Part shown: positions 36,643 through 46,048 of the stretch, piece by piece
Layout of the letters: each line of letters opens with the position of its first letter
How positions within the stretch are numbered: the first letter of the stretch is position 1
From: Photobacterium sp. TY1-4
GTDB taxonomy: Bacteria > Pseudomonadota > Gammaproteobacteria > Enterobacterales > Vibrionaceae
NCBI RefSeq assembly: GCF_025398175.1
Contig: NZ_CP099734.1
Location: 744,001-808,000 of the forward strand
Length of the DNA: 64,000 nucleotides
Direction: 5' to 3'
Notes under the pieces: generated by a model
The model's database searches: none
Told to the model about the DNA's origin: nothing
The model's input: only the letters and a program-made list of their open reading frames with translations
Translations under genes and position numbers: made by a program

Positions 36643-37428
36643 ATGAGTGAACTATCGTCATTATTAAGCCACTTCCTGATGACGCTGGTCGCGACTGTGC
36701 GCGACGTCCTGCCGATCGTGGCCATCATTTTCGGGTTCCAGCTGGCGGTATTACGCCGCCCGGTGGTGCACTGGCCCCGGGTCGTCCTGGGATTCGTATA
36801 CGTGATCCTGGGGCTGGCCTTATTTCTGATGGGGCTGGAGCTGGCCCTGTTTCCGCTGGGGGAGTCGATGGCGACCCAGCTGACCGCGCTGGACTTCCTG
36901 TTTGAGGCCGGAGAAACCATTCCGGCCACTGTGCCCTGGGAAGAGTATTACTGGGTGTATGTGTTCGCTGCGGCGATTGGGTTCAGCACCACCATTGCGG
37001 AGCCGTCCCTGATTGCAGTGGCGATCAAGGCCAGTCAGGTCTCGGGGGGCACCATCCAGGTCAATGGCCTGCGGGTGGCGGTTGCCCTGGGCGTGGCACT
37101 GGGGATTGCGCTGGGCAGCTACCGGATTGTGGCCGGCGATCCGCTGCACTATTACATTCTGGTCGGTTACGTGGTGGTGGTGATCCAGACCGGGTTTGCG
37201 CCGAAAATGATTGTCCCGCTGGCCTATGATTCCGGCGGGGTCACGACCTCAACCGTCACGGTGCCGATTGTCACGGCGCTGGGGCTGGGCTTGGCCTCGA
37301 CGGTTCCCGGTCGGAACCCGATGCTCGATGGGTTTGGTTTGATCGCCTTTGCCAGTTTGTTTCCGATGATCACGGTGATGGGCTATGCCCAACTGTCGGT
37401 CTGGCTGGGGCGTAAGGAGAGTAACTGA
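36643..37428 (+). CDS. DUF1538 membrane protein, second paralogue
   Basis: 261-aa paralogue of the preceding protein, with aligned blocks: RDVLPIVAIIFGFQ, MGLELALFPLGESMA, FSTTIAEPSLIAVAIKA and [20 protein letters not shown]...[20 protein letters not shown]. It starts 10 bp after the first gene. The two probably form a heteromeric transporter. Its stop overlaps the next ATG by one base (TGATG). Confidence 0.88.
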   Translation: MSELSSLLSHFLMTLVATVRDVLPIVAIIFGFQLAVLRRPVVHWPRVVLGFVYVILGLALFLMGLELALFPLGESMATQLTALDFLFEAGETIPATVPWEEYYWVYVFAAAIGFSTTIAEPSLIAVAIKASQVSGGTIQVNGLRVAVALGVALGIALGSYRIVAGDPLHYYILVGYVVVVIQTGFAPKMIVPLAYDSGGVTTSTVTVPIVTALGLGLASTVPGRNPMLDGFGLIAFASLFPMITVMGYAQLSVWLGRKESN

Positions 37429-37778
37429 TGCGTTTTAAACTCTTGGTAGCGTTTGTTGAGGATTCGAAAACAGACGCGGTGCTGGATGCCGCCCGGGAAG
37501 CCGGCGCGACCGGGGCCACGGTGATCAATAATGCCCGGGGCGAAGGGCTGCACAAGAAAAAGACCTTTTTCGGTCTGAGTCTGGAGGTGCAGCGCGATGT
37601 GTTGCTGCTGGTGGTGGAGGAGCACCTGGCCCGTTCCATTTTGGAGACCATTGAACGGGTCGGGGAATTTGATTCCGGTGGCGGGCAGGGGATTGCGGTG
37701 CAGCTGGATGTTGAAGATGCCATCGGGGTCGCCCACCAGGTGGAGACGCTAACCAAAGTTGTGGAGGAAAAGCTATGA
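37428..37778 (+). CDS. PII-like regulatory protein of the DUF1538 operon
   Basis: 116-aa protein with the PII/GlnB-like ferredoxin fold pattern: MRFKLLVAFVEDSKTDAVLD, GATGATVI and a second half LLLVVEEHLARSILETIERV. The T-loop region (HKKKTFFGLSLEV, about 41-54) is short and lacks the uridylylated Tyr of classical GlnB. It overlaps both neighbours, by 1 bp upstream and 4 bp downstream. By analogy with GlnK-AmtB and other PII-like proteins it probably gates the DUF1538 transporter in response to a small ligand (inference). Confidence 0.82.
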   Translation: MRFKLLVAFVEDSKTDAVLDAAREAGATGATVINNARGEGLHKKKTFFGLSLEVQRDVLLLVVEEHLARSILETIERVGEFDSGGGQGIAVQLDVEDAIGVAHQVETLTKVVEEKL

Positions 37779-38179
37779 GTCAGGCGGAAGCTGTGGTCCG
37801 GGTCCGGGATGTCATGATGAATACCTACGCGATCGTGGAGGGGCTGACCACTGTGGCCGAGGCGGTGGCGATTGCCAAGCAGCGCCAAGTCAAAGCCCTG
37901 ATCGTCAATAAGCGCCATGCCGATGATGAGTACGGCATTGTGTTGATGAACGATATCGCCAAGAAGGTTCTGGCGGTGGATCGCTCACCGGAGCGGACCA
38001 ATGTGTATGAAATCATGACGAAGCCGGCCTTGTCCGTCAATGCCAATATGGATGTCCGCTATTGCGCCCGGCTGTTTGAGCGCTTCGGGATCAGCCGGGC
38101 GCCGGTGATTGAGGATGGTAAAGTGCTGGGCATGGTCAGCTATAACAACATTGTGTTGAACGGCATGCTGCGGGATTAA
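37775..38179 (+). CDS. Two-CBS-domain protein of the DUF1538 operon
   Basis: 134-aa stand-alone Bateman module: CBS 1 (VRDVMMNTYAIVEGLTTVAE, about 9-65) and CBS 2 (YEIMTKPALSVNANMDVRYC, about 75-130). It starts within the stop of the PII-like gene (ATGA). CBS pairs bind adenine nucleotides, so with the PII-like protein it could report energy status to the transporter (inference). Confidence 0.85.
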   Translation: MSQAEAVVRVRDVMMNTYAIVEGLTTVAEAVAIAKQRQVKALIVNKRHADDEYGIVLMNDIAKKVLAVDRSPERTNVYEIMTKPALSVNANMDVRYCARLFERFGISRAPVIEDGKVLGMVSYNNIVLNGMLRD

Positions 38180-38249
38180 ACCTGACTCGCAATGCGGGTT
38201 TATCCGATGTAGGATCCCGTTATTGATAGTCCGATAAACGGGTTCCCCG

Positions 38250-38906
38250 ATGAAATTATTTTTTGCCTCCGATCTTCACGGCTGTGCCGACAGCACCCGG
38301 ATGATGTTGACCGCCTTTGCGCAAAGTGGCGCTGATCACCTGATCTTGCTGGGGGATTTGCTCAATCACGGTCCGCGTAATCCCTTGCCGGCCGGATATG
38401 CCCCGACTGAGACGGCGGCGCTGCTGAATCAGTATGCCGATCGCATTATTGCGGTACGGGGCAACTGCGACAGCGAAGTGGATCAGATGCTGCTCGATTT
38501 TCCGATGATGGCGGATTATAACCAGGTGTTACTGGCCGATGGCCGCCGCCTGTTCCTGACCCATGGTCATCTTTACAATGCTGAGAAACATCCCAAACTG
38601 CGGGCCGGGGATGTGATTGTCTCCGGTCATACTCACCTGCCGGTGGCAGAGCAGAAAGAAGACCTGTACCTGCTGAATCCGGGCTCGGTCACCATTCCGC
38701 GGGGCGAGCATCCGGCGAGTTATGGTCTGCTTGAAAGCGGGGATCTGCTTGAAAGCGGCGGTTTGCTGGAAAGCGGGGATCTGCTTGAAAGCGGCAGTTT
38801 ACTGGAAAGCGGCGGCCCATCAGAGAACAGCACACGACCAGAAAACAGCACCCTGAAAGTGGTGTCGTTTGAGGGCGAGGTGCTGCGCCAGGTTGCTTTA
38901 GTTTAG
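38250..38906 (+). CDS. yfcE: Phosphodiesterase YfcE (metallophosphoesterase)
   Basis: 218-aa MJ0936/YfcE-type metallophosphoesterase. Metal ligands are seen in FASDLHG, LGDLLNHG, GNCDSEVD, THGHLY and SGHTHLP. The E. coli enzyme hydrolyses phosphodiesters such as bis-pNPP in vitro; the true substrate is unknown. An in-frame 18-bp repeat adds five LLESG(D/G/S) hexapeptides after residue 159, making it longer than E. coli YfcE. The fold's last strand (LKVVSFEGEVLRQV) resumes after the insertion. Confidence 0.92.
   Translation: MKLFFASDLHGCADSTRMMLTAFAQSGADHLILLGDLLNHGPRNPLPAGYAPTETAALLNQYADRIIAVRGNCDSEVDQMLLDFPMMADYNQVLLADGRRLFLTHGHLYNAEKHPKLRAGDVIVSGHTHLPVAEQKEDLYLLNPGSVTIPRGEHPASYGLLESGDLLESGGLLESGDLLESGSLLESGGPSENSTRPENSTLKVVSFEGEVLRQVALV
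38727..38816 (+). repeat. In-frame 18-bp tandem repeat in yfcE (five units)
   Basis: Five copies of CTGCTTGAAAGCGG(G/C)NNT-type units, each coding Leu-Leu-Glu-Ser-Gly plus Asp, Gly or Ser. A candidate for slipped-strand length change without frameshift. Confidence 0.9.
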
Positions 38907-38926
38907 GGAAAGGCCTAACAAAAGGC

Positions 38927-38953
38927 GGATAAGGCGGAAGATCCGCCTTATCC
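38927..38953 (+). terminator. Hairpin downstream of yfcE
   Basis: GGATAAGGCGGA-AGA-TCCGCCTTATCC, a perfect 12-bp stem with a 3-nt loop about 20 bp after the yfcE stop. The T tract is absent, so termination may be weak. Confidence 0.55.
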
Positions 38954-38984
38954 GTGTTGAGTGCTGGGCGGATAGGCCGCAGTG

Positions 38985-39266
38985 TCAGGACGTCCGGTCA
39001 ACATGCCCCAGATCCCGCTCGGGATCGATGATATCCCGGATCCGCTGCTTGAGCTGCTTGGCGTCCGGGAATCCGCCGTCCGCTTTCCGCTCCCAGATCC
39101 GCTGTTGATTACAGAAAATTTCAAACCGGCCGCCGGTGTCCGGATGCAGACTCAGGGTGTCGATTTCCTCGCTGAAGGTATGGAGCAGCTCCTGAGCCAT
39201 CCAGGATGAGCGCAGCATCCAGTTACACTGGCGGCAGTAGTAAATGTCGATATGAGCTTTGGTCAT
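38985..39266 (-). CDS. SelT/SelW/SelH (Rdx) family thioredoxin-like protein
   Basis: 93-aa protein with an N-terminal CxxC (IYYCRQCNWMLRSSWMAQEL), the position of CxxU in mammalian SelW. It also has GGRFEIFCNQQRIWERKADGGFPDAKQLKQ, the Rdx-family second half. Probably a redox protein of unknown partner. It begins 21 bp after the TauE/SafE gene, so the two form an operon. Confidence 0.9.
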   Translation of the reverse strand: MTKAHIDIYYCRQCNWMLRSSWMAQELLHTFSEEIDTLSLHPDTGGRFEIFCNQQRIWERKADGGFPDAKQLKQRIRDIIDPERDLGHVDRTS

Positions 39267-39287
39267 TTCCGCAAATCTCCGTTTTTA

Positions 39288-40049
39288 TCAAAATCCAATC
39301 AATAACTTCAAGCCGATCAAAAACGTCAGGGTTTCAAAACAGCGTTTGATCAGGGTATTACTTTTCCGGCTGGCCAGATGCGCGCCAAGATAACCGCCCA
39401 GCAAGGAGCCGGCCAGTAAAATCGGCAACCAGGGCCAGTAAATCTCGGCCCCGGCGAGATACATGGCAGCGGCGCCGATGCCGTTCCAAAACAGACCGAC
39501 ACTGATCATTGTCAGGGCGACGGCCTGCTTGTAGTCAAACCCGAACCAGCGGATCAGAAACAGGGTGACAAACAATCCGCTGCCGGCGGTGAGGGAGCCG
39601 TTGAGTACGCCGATGGCCGCCAGACCAATGCCACCAAGGAGCATCCCACGGGTATCCCGGTGGCGTGGTTGGGCATGCTGGCCGAGGCTGGATTTGGTTA
39701 CCGAATAAAGGCCCAGCCCGAGGATCAGCAGGCCGAGCGCGGCTTCGGCTTGTCGCCCCGGCACAAACAGGATCAGATTCGCCCCGGCAATGACGCCAGC
39801 CATCCCGGCCAGGATCACAAAGCCGGTCAGCCGCCAGTCGAGCTGACCGCCGCGCAGATGTTTGACGGCGGCCCCGAGGCCCAGGGCCACACTGGCCACT
39901 TTGTGGGTTGCCAGGGCGATGGCAAACGGCAGTCCGAGAAAAATCAGCAGTGGAAACTGGATCAGACCGGCGCCGCCGCCGGACAGCGATGCCAGGGTAT
40001 TGGAGATCAGCGAGCCGAGAAGCAGCCCCAGCGTATTGAGTAAGTCCAT
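39288..40049 (-). CDS. TauE/SafE-family anion permease
   Basis: About 253-aa membrane protein with eight or so hydrophobic segments. Two homologous halves are seen: SLSGGGAGLIQFPLLIFLGLP and GVLNGSLTAGSGLFVTLFLI, each with the Gly-rich re-entrant motif of this family, which exports sulfite, sulfoacetate or related anions. The substrate is unknown. An alternative ATG lies at 40070; neither start has a strong ribosome-binding site. Confidence 0.87.
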   Translation of the reverse strand: MDLLNTLGLLLGSLISNTLASLSGGGAGLIQFPLLIFLGLPFAIALATHKVASVALGLGAAVKHLRGGQLDWRLTGFVILAGMAGVIAGANLILFVPGRQAEAALGLLILGLGLYSVTKSSLGQHAQPRHRDTRGMLLGGIGLAAIGVLNGSLTAGSGLFVTLFLIRWFGFDYKQAVALTMISVGLFWNGIGAAAMYLAGAEIYWPWLPILLAGSLLGGYLGAHLASRKSNTLIKRCFETLTFLIGLKLLIGF

Positions 40050-40277
40050 GGATATTCGTGCAACCTGCATCCTGCAAAGAGACTCACCATAACGGCTTTT
40101 GGTGCCGGGATCTAGCGCCGGACCATGACTGGATTCGAAATGCTCAATTGCTCGAAATAGACGAGTGATAAATTCGTATATATCGAGGTTTTATTGATCT
40201 CGCTGCTTGAATGCCCGTGGGTTTCCGGTCACGATCGCGCTCACATTTTTTACGAACCATGAGTGTCGGGTTTTTCT

Positions 40278-41129
40278 ATGTATCAGAATCAGTTTGATGC
40301 GCTGCTGCCGCCCCAGATGGCCGAGCGCGCGGCGGAAATTGGGGTCAGCAAGGCGACCAAAGACCCGGTGAAATCATTGTTGCTGGCGATCACAGCCGGT
40401 ATGCATATCGGGATTGCGTTTGTGTTTTATACCACGGTGACGACCGGGGCGGAGGAGATGGCCTGGGGGATGTCGCGGTTTGTCGGTGGCCTGGCGTTCA
40501 GCCTGGGATTGATCCTGGTGGTGATCACCGGCGGTGAGCTATTCACCAGCTCGGTGCTGACGCTGGTGGCCAGAGCCAGCGGCAAAATCAGCTGGAAAAG
40601 CCTGTGTCTGAACTGGGGCGTGGTGTATGTGGGGAACCTGATCGGGGCCTTGCTGCTGGTCGGGATTATGCTGATGACCAAGCAGTACCTGTCGGCAGAC
40701 GGGGCGGTGGGGATTAATGCCATGCAGATCGCCCAGCATAAACTGCACCATGAGTTCTGGCAGGCGGTGGCCCTGGGAGTGATGTGTAACGTGCTGGTTT
40801 GCGTGGCGGTGTGGATGACTTTCAGTGGCCGGACCCTGACCGATAAAATTCTGGTGATGATCCTGCCGGTCGCTATGTTTGTCTCTTCCGGCTTTGAGCA
40901 CTGTATTGCCAACATGTTCCAGGTACCGATGGCGATCGGGATCAAGCACCTGGCGGGTCCTGAATTCTGGCAGATGAGCGGGATGAGTCCGGCAGATTTC
41001 GCCGACTTGACGCTGGGCCATTTTATCGTCAATAACCTGATCCCGGTGACGCTCGGTAACATTATCGGCGGCGGTATTTTTGTCGGGATGGGGTACTGGA
41101 TCATCTATCTGCGGGGCCATCAGCGCTGA
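40278..41129 (+). CDS. focA: Formate channel FocA
   Basis: 283-aa formate/nitrite transporter family pentameric channel, moving formate across the inner membrane. Motifs: AFVFYTTVTTG, GGLAFSLGLILVVITGGELFTSS, the conserved central His segment (MLPVAMFVSSGFEHCIANMF type) and NLIPVTLGNIIGGG. A GTG 15 bp upstream is an alternative start. It is convergent with pta; fermentative formate and acetate genes are thus neighbours, though pflB itself is not here. Confidence 0.94.
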   Translation: MYQNQFDALLPPQMAERAAEIGVSKATKDPVKSLLLAITAGMHIGIAFVFYTTVTTGAEEMAWGMSRFVGGLAFSLGLILVVITGGELFTSSVLTLVARASGKISWKSLCLNWGVVYVGNLIGALLLVGIMLMTKQYLSADGAVGINAMQIAQHKLHHEFWQAVALGVMCNVLVCVAVWMTFSGRTLTDKILVMILPVAMFVSSGFEHCIANMFQVPMAIGIKHLAGPEFWQMSGMSPADFADLTLGHFIVNNLIPVTLGNIIGGGIFVGMGYWIIYLRGHQR

Positions 41130-41131
41130 GC

Positions 41132-41167
41132 AAAAAAAACGCCCCCGCATGTTGCGGGGGCGTTTTC
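41132..41167. terminator. Bidirectional terminator between focA and pta
   Basis: AAAAAAAACGCCCCCGCA-TGT-TGCGGGGGCGTTTT: a 12-bp GC stem with A and T tracts between two convergent stops. Confidence 0.93.
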
Positions 41168-41186
41168 GTTGGTCGCAAGCTGTGGA

Positions 41187-43340
41187 TTAAGCGTTGGCTT
41201 GCTCAGCTTGTTTGGCCTGGATCGCAGTCAGGGCGACGGTGTAGACGATATCGTCAACCAGGGCACCACGAGACAGGTCGTTGACCGGTTTGCGCATGCC
41301 TTGCAGCATTGGACCGATGGAAACCAGGTCAGCAGAACGTTGTACCGCTTTATACGTGGTGTTCCCTGTGTTCAGGTCCGGGAAGACGAACACGGTCGCT
41401 TTACCGGCAACCGGCGAGTTCGGTGCTTTCGAAGCGGCGACGTTTTCCATGATGGCGGCGTCGTACTGCAGCGGACCATCGATGATCAGATCCGGACGTT
41501 TTTCCTGCGCAATGCGCGTTGCTTCACGGACTTTATCGACGTCTGCACCTTTACCAGATGTACCGGTCGAGTAAGAGATCATCGCGACGCGTGGCTCAAT
41601 GCCGAACGCCTTGGCAGAGTCCGCAGACTGAATCGCGATTTCAGCCAGTTGCTCTGCGTTTGGATCCGGGTTGATCGCACAGTCACCGTAGACCAGTACT
41701 TGGTCTGGCAGCAGCATGAAGAATACAGAAGAAACGATAGATGCATCCGGTGCCGTTTTGATGATCTGGAACGGCGGCACGATGGTATTGGCTGTGGTAT
41801 GAACCGCACCAGAAACCAGGCCGTCTACTTCATCGTTTTCCAGCATCATGGTGCCCAGGAAGACTGAGTCTTGCAGCTTCTCGCGGGCAACGACTTCGGT
41901 CATGCCTTTGGCGCCACGCAGCTCAACCAGACGTGCAACATAGTTTTCACGGACTTCATCAGAGTTGATGATCGTAACGCCGGCACCAAGGGTCACCCCT
42001 TGCTGTTCAGCAACACGCTTGATCTCTTCCGGATTACCCAGCAGGACACACTCGGCGATACCGCGCTCGGCACAGATTGCCGCTGCTTTTACGGTACGTG
42101 GCTCATCACCTTCCGGCAGCACAACGCGCTTGGCCGCAGCACGGGCAAACTCAGTCAGCTGGTAACGGAACGCTGGTGGGCTCAGGCGACGCTCACGGGT
42201 TGAACCTTCAGACAGGGACTCAATCCACTGGCCGTCGATGTGGCTGGCCATGTACTCGTTCACCAGCTCAACACGCTCTTTGTCGTCGGCCGGAACTTCC
42301 AGGCTGAAGCTTTGCAGGTTCAGTGAGGTCTGCCAGGTGTTGCCTTGGGCGGTCATCACTGGCAGGCCGGTCTTGAAGGCGCGCTCACACAGATCCATCA
42401 CAGGTTTCGGCAGCTCGTAGCCGCCGGTCAGCAGCAGGGCACCGATTTCAACACCGTTCATTGCAGCCAGACATGCCGCGACGATGACGTCAGGACGGTC
42501 GGCAGACGTGACCAGCAGTGAGCCCGGACGGAAGTGCTCAACCATGTGCGGGATCGAGCGGGCACAGAAAGTGATGCTCTTGATACGGCGGGTTTTGATT
42601 TCACCTTCGTTGATGATTTCAGCATTCAGGTGATGCGCGATGTCAGTCGAGCGTGTTGCGATCAGCTCAGCACTCCAAGGTGCACAACCCAGGACACGGA
42701 TCGGGCTGGAGTTGAACACTTGCATCACTTCAACGTGCGTCGGTACCGTGGCTTCGGCATCGTCAAAGATTTCAGACAGGTCCGGACGGGTGCGGCCCGC
42801 AGCATCAACCGGTGCGTTCAGTTTGTTGACGATGACGCCGGCAATGTGCTTGTTCTTGATGCCGCCGAAGTTCGAGCAAGCGACTTCGATACGCTCTTTC
42901 AGCTGTGACGGGTTGTCAGTGCCAGGGGCAACAACGAACACGATCTCAGCATCCAGTGTTTTGGCGATTTCGTAGTTGATCTGGTTGGCAAACGGGTGTT
43001 TGCGGGTCGGAACCAGACCTTCAATCAGTGTCACTTCCGCGCTGGCCGTGGCTTCTTTGAAACGCGCCACGATATCTTCCAGCAGCACATCGCTCTGATC
43101 GTTACGGATCAGCTCTTCGGCACGGGCCATTGAGAAAGACTCAGCCACTTTCATATCGCTGTTGGCAGTGATGATCGCGGTGGTCAGATCCGGCTGCTCA
43201 CCACCGTGACGTGGCTGGGCAATTGGCTTGAAGAAAGAAACACGAACGCCTTTGCGTTCCATGGCACGAAGGACACCCAGGCTGACACTGGTCAGACCAA
43301 CTCCGGCGCCAACCGGAACAAGCATAATAGTACGGGACAC
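41187..43340 (-). CDS. pta: Phosphate acetyltransferase
   Basis: Converts acetyl-CoA and Pi to acetyl-phosphate and CoA. The 717-aa long form has an N-terminal P-loop-like/DRTGG regulatory part ([20 protein letters not shown]) and a C-terminal catalytic domain from about residue 390, with the blocks [30 protein letters not shown] and [19 protein letters not shown]. It is 171 bp downstream of ackA on the same strand. Confidence 0.98.
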   Translation of the reverse strand: MSRTIMLVPVGAGVGLTSVSLGVLRAMERKGVRVSFFKPIAQPRHGGEQPDLTTAIITANSDMKVAESFSMARAEELIRNDQSDVLLEDIVARFKEATASAEVTLIEGLVPTRKHPFANQINYEIAKTLDAEIVFVVAPGTDNPSQLKERIEVACSNFGGIKNKHIAGVIVNKLNAPVDAAGRTRPDLSEIFDDAEATVPTHVEVMQVFNSSPIRVLGCAPWSAELIATRSTDIAHHLNAEIINEGEIKTRRIKSITFCARSIPHMVEHFRPGSLLVTSADRPDVIVAACLAAMNGVEIGALLLTGGYELPKPVMDLCERAFKTGLPVMTAQGNTWQTSLNLQSFSLEVPADDKERVELVNEYMASHIDGQWIESLSEGSTRERRLSPPAFRYQLTEFARAAAKRVVLPEGDEPRTVKAAAICAERGIAECVLLGNPEEIKRVAEQQGVTLGAGVTIINSDEVRENYVARLVELRGAKGMTEVVAREKLQDSVFLGTMMLENDEVDGLVSGAVHTTANTIVPPFQIIKTAPDASIVSSVFFMLLPDQVLVYGDCAINPDPNAEQLAEIAIQSADSAKAFGIEPRVAMISYSTGTSGKGADVDKVREATRIAQEKRPDLIIDGPLQYDAAIMENVAASKAPNSPVAGKATVFVFPDLNTGNTTYKAVQRSADLVSIGPMLQGMRKPVNDLSRGALVDDIVYTVALTAIQAKQAEQANA

Positions 43341-43511
43341 TATAGATTCCTCAACGATTCAGGAAACAATCGTGCTGTTCAATAACGATGGGCCACCGGT
43401 ATTGGACAGCACCTCAAAATGTGGACACCCGGGGCAGAACGCGATCCGTTCCGGTCGGGTGATGTGAAAACGGCCGGCCCAGGCCAGCCGCTTTCGAACT
43501 TGCGTCGCGAA

Positions 43512-44708
43512 TTAGATTTCAGCCAGACGAGCTGTATCTTCGGCGATGATCAGTTCTTCGTTGGTTGAAACAACCATAGCAGGAACACGGCTGTTGGCAG
43601 TGGTGATCACACCTTCGCCACCGAAGCGGGCTTTCAGGTTCGCTTCGCTGTCAACTTCAACACCCAGGATCGCCAGACGGTTCAGGACCATCTCACGGAT
43701 AGGGGCAGAGTTCTCACCGATACCGCCAGTGAACGTGATGGCGTCCAGACGGCCATCCAGCGTTGCAGTGTAGCCTGCAACGTATTTCGCCAGGCGGTGA
43801 CAGAACACGTCCATTGCACGCGTTGCTTCTTCTTTCTCACCGTAGTTGTCTTCAACGAAACGGCAGTCAGACGTCACTTCAGTCAGACCTTGCAGGCCAG
43901 ACTCTTTGGTCAGCATGGTGTTGATTTTCTCAACAGAGTAGCCCAGCGTGTCGTGCAGGTGGAAGATGATCGCCGGATCGATGTCACCACAACGGGTGCC
44001 CATCACCAGACCTTCCAGTGGTGTCAGACCCATCGAGGTGTCAACAGACTTGCCGTTCTTGATTGCACAGACAGATGCGCCGTTACCCAGATGGCAGTTG
44101 ATGATGTTCAGCTCTGCTTCTGGCTTGTTCAGCAGTTTTGCAGTTTCGCGCGTGATGAACAGGTGAGAAGTACCGTGCATACCGTAACGACGGATAGCGT
44201 GATCTTTGTACAGGCTGTACGGCAGCGCGTACAGGTAAGCTTCTTCCGGCATGGTCTGGTGGAACGCCGTGTCGAATACAGCAACGTTTTTCAGAGCAGG
44301 GAAAGCTTTCTGAGCCGCTTTGATACCAATGATGTGCGCTGGGTTGTGCAGTGGCGCCAGCGTTGCACAATCTTCGATACCGTTCAGGACAGTTTCGTCG
44401 ATCAGGGCAGATTGGGTGAATTTCTCGCCGCCGTGAACGACACGGTGGCCGATGGCTGCCAGGTTTTCTGCCAGCTCAGGCTTAGAAGCCAGGATAGTTT
44501 CAACCATGAATTTCAGGGCTTCTTCGTGCGCTGCACCTTCACCTAGTTGCGCTTCGTGTTTGCCGTCAAGTTTCCACTTGATACGGGCTTCAGGAAGGTG
44601 CAGACATTCTGCCAGACCTGTCAGATGCTCATCACCAGAGACCGCATCAACAACAGCGAATTTAAGCGAAGAACTACCGCAGTTAAGAACTAAAACCAGC
44701 TTAGACAT
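43512..44708 (-). CDS. ackA: Acetate kinase
   Basis: Makes acetate and ATP from acetyl-phosphate. 398 aa with the N-terminal [13 protein letters not shown] phosphate-binding block, [11 protein letters not shown], and the ATPase-site [10 protein letters not shown]. First gene of ackA-pta, divergent from yfbV, the order known from enterics and Vibrio. Confidence 0.98.
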   Translation of the reverse strand: MSKLVLVLNCGSSSLKFAVVDAVSGDEHLTGLAECLHLPEARIKWKLDGKHEAQLGEGAAHEEALKFMVETILASKPELAENLAAIGHRVVHGGEKFTQSALIDETVLNGIEDCATLAPLHNPAHIIGIKAAQKAFPALKNVAVFDTAFHQTMPEEAYLYALPYSLYKDHAIRRYGMHGTSHLFITRETAKLLNKPEAELNIINCHLGNGASVCAIKNGKSVDTSMGLTPLEGLVMGTRCGDIDPAIIFHLHDTLGYSVEKINTMLTKESGLQGLTEVTSDCRFVEDNYGEKEEATRAMDVFCHRLAKYVAGYTATLDGRLDAITFTGGIGENSAPIREMVLNRLAILGVEVDSEANLKARFGGEGVITTANSRVPAMVVSTNEELIIAEDTARLAEI

Positions 44709-45044
44709 GAGAGTGACTACCTATAATCTGTCTGAAAGTTGATATTCAACTGAATAAAAATTACCCATAGGATAGACGACTTTCATAGCAGTCGACCTAA
44801 CCTGGGTCAAATTCGTGTTATGTCCGTATTGGCGAGAATTGAGAACCCCCACACTTCCGACCATCCTTGGAGGTTTGCCTCAGGTTGCCATAACGGTGAT
44901 TACAGGCAACAATTAGTTTAGGCGCGCCTAGGATAGCGATTGTTACGCAATATAACAAAAAGATTTTTAGAAAATTTTAATTTCAATCAAGTTTGTTCTT
45001 ACTATATTTTAATATTTATAGATTTTTTTGAGTTTTGGTGGTTT
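44709..45044. other. Divergent promoter region ackA / yfbV
   Basis: 336 bp, no gene seen. It contains a 12-bp perfect palindrome TAGGCGCGCCTA at 44919-44930 and an AT-rich stretch (44940-45030) just before yfbV. I found no convincing FNR or ArcA box. Confidence 0.5.
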
Positions 45045-45497
45045 ATGAGTCAAAAAAAATCGATCTGGCGCTCTTTTCAAAATGGCCAGCAGTACATGGC
45101 GATCTGGCCGATGCGAAAAGAACTGGCGGTGATGTTCCCGGAGCCGCGGTACATCCAGGCCACGAAGTTTGCGACCCGGGTGATGCCGGCCGTTGCGGTG
45201 ATGAGTGTGCTCAGTCAGATGGCGTTCAACAATTACGACGCGTTGCCGCAGGCGATTGCAGTGGCGTTGTTTGCACTGAGTATGCCGTTGCAGGGGCTGT
45301 GGTGGCTCGGCAGGCGCAGCCGGACCCAGTTGCCGCCGTCTCTGGTGACCTGGTACCGGGAGCTGCATGAGAAGATCACAAGCGAGGGGTATGCCCTGCA
45401 GCCGATGAAAGCGCGGCCGCGTTACCTGGAGCTGGCCCAAGTGCTGAACCGGGCGTTCAAGCAACTGGATAAAACCGCGCTGGAGCGCTGGTTTTAA
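45045..45497 (+). CDS. yfbV: DUF412 membrane protein YfbV
   Basis: 150-aa inner-membrane protein of the DUF412 family with two hydrophobic segments (about 45-85). Characteristic ends: [24 protein letters not shown] and a helical C-terminus ([14 protein letters not shown]). In E. coli YfbV helps insulate the Ter macrodomain; role here is by family. The start at 45045 has TGGTGG upstream; the in-frame upstream ORF is not needed. Confidence 0.92.
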   Translation: MSQKKSIWRSFQNGQQYMAIWPMRKELAVMFPEPRYIQATKFATRVMPAVAVMSVLSQMAFNNYDALPQAIAVALFALSMPLQGLWWLGRRSRTQLPPSLVTWYRELHEKITSEGYALQPMKARPRYLELAQVLNRAFKQLDKTALERWF

Positions 45498-45593
45498 GGC
45501 CAGTGATGTCAGAATGCTGTTTTGAAGGCTGTGAGCCACTGTTGGCGCAGCAAGCTCTAACCCGAGCTTAAAATCCCGAGCTTAGAATCCAGG

Positions 45594-45630
45594 CATAAAA
45601 AAAGTAGCCGCCGGGCTACTTTTTTTATGC
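45594..45630. terminator. Bidirectional terminator between yfbV and DUF6172 gene
   Basis: GCATAAAAAAAGTAGCC-GCCG-GGCTACTTTTTTTATGC: long, almost perfectly symmetric hairpin with A and T tracts. Confidence 0.93.
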
Positions 45631-45652
45631 TTCACTGGGACCGTCGGGGCCA

Positions 45653-45955
45653 TTATTCGTCGTCACCGACGATTTTCTTCTGGCGCACGCCCGGCTTGGC
45701 CAGGATCTCCAGGTAGAAGGAAGTCAGGGTCAGGGATTCGGCTTCATCAATGCACTTATTGATTTCCTTGACGTGAATTACCTTTGCTTCCTGCTCGGTA
45801 TGGCCGAATCGACAGTCAAAATCCCAATAGTCCGCGCCCGCAGGCAGCGCTTTACGGCGCTCCCGCTTGAGGTACTTCTTCACTTCGTACTTAACCGCTT
45901 CTACAACACGCGGAACTGCTTTCTTGGGGTGAGTTAAAGCAAATGTCTTTTTCAT
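45653..45955 (-). CDS. DUF6172-family small basic protein
   Basis: 100-aa soluble protein, rich in Lys and Arg in its first half (KKYLKRERRKALPAGADYWDFDC). Matches my recollection of the DUF6172 family; function unknown. AGGAAG lies 5 nt before the ATG at 45955. Transcribed alone, away from the ABC operon. Confidence 0.78.
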   Translation of the reverse strand: MKKTFALTHPKKAVPRVVEAVKYEVKKYLKRERRKALPAGADYWDFDCRFGHTEQEAKVIHVKEINKCIDEAESLTLTSFYLEILAKPGVRQKKIVGDDE

Positions 45956-46048
45956 CGTCTTCCTAAAATAAAAAGGCCCGGTCCGGCCGGGCACGATGCG
46001 CATCATACTGGAATTTACCCGCAGCGGCTAACCCTGTGTGCGTCGGGG

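Noticed and set aside
38727..38816. Frameshift or assembly error in yfcE
   Set aside because: All repeat units are 18 bp, the frame is kept, and the conserved C-terminal strand follows in frame.
44709..45044. FNR/ArcA sites upstream of ackA
   Set aside because: Only single TTGAT half-sites seen, no full dyad.
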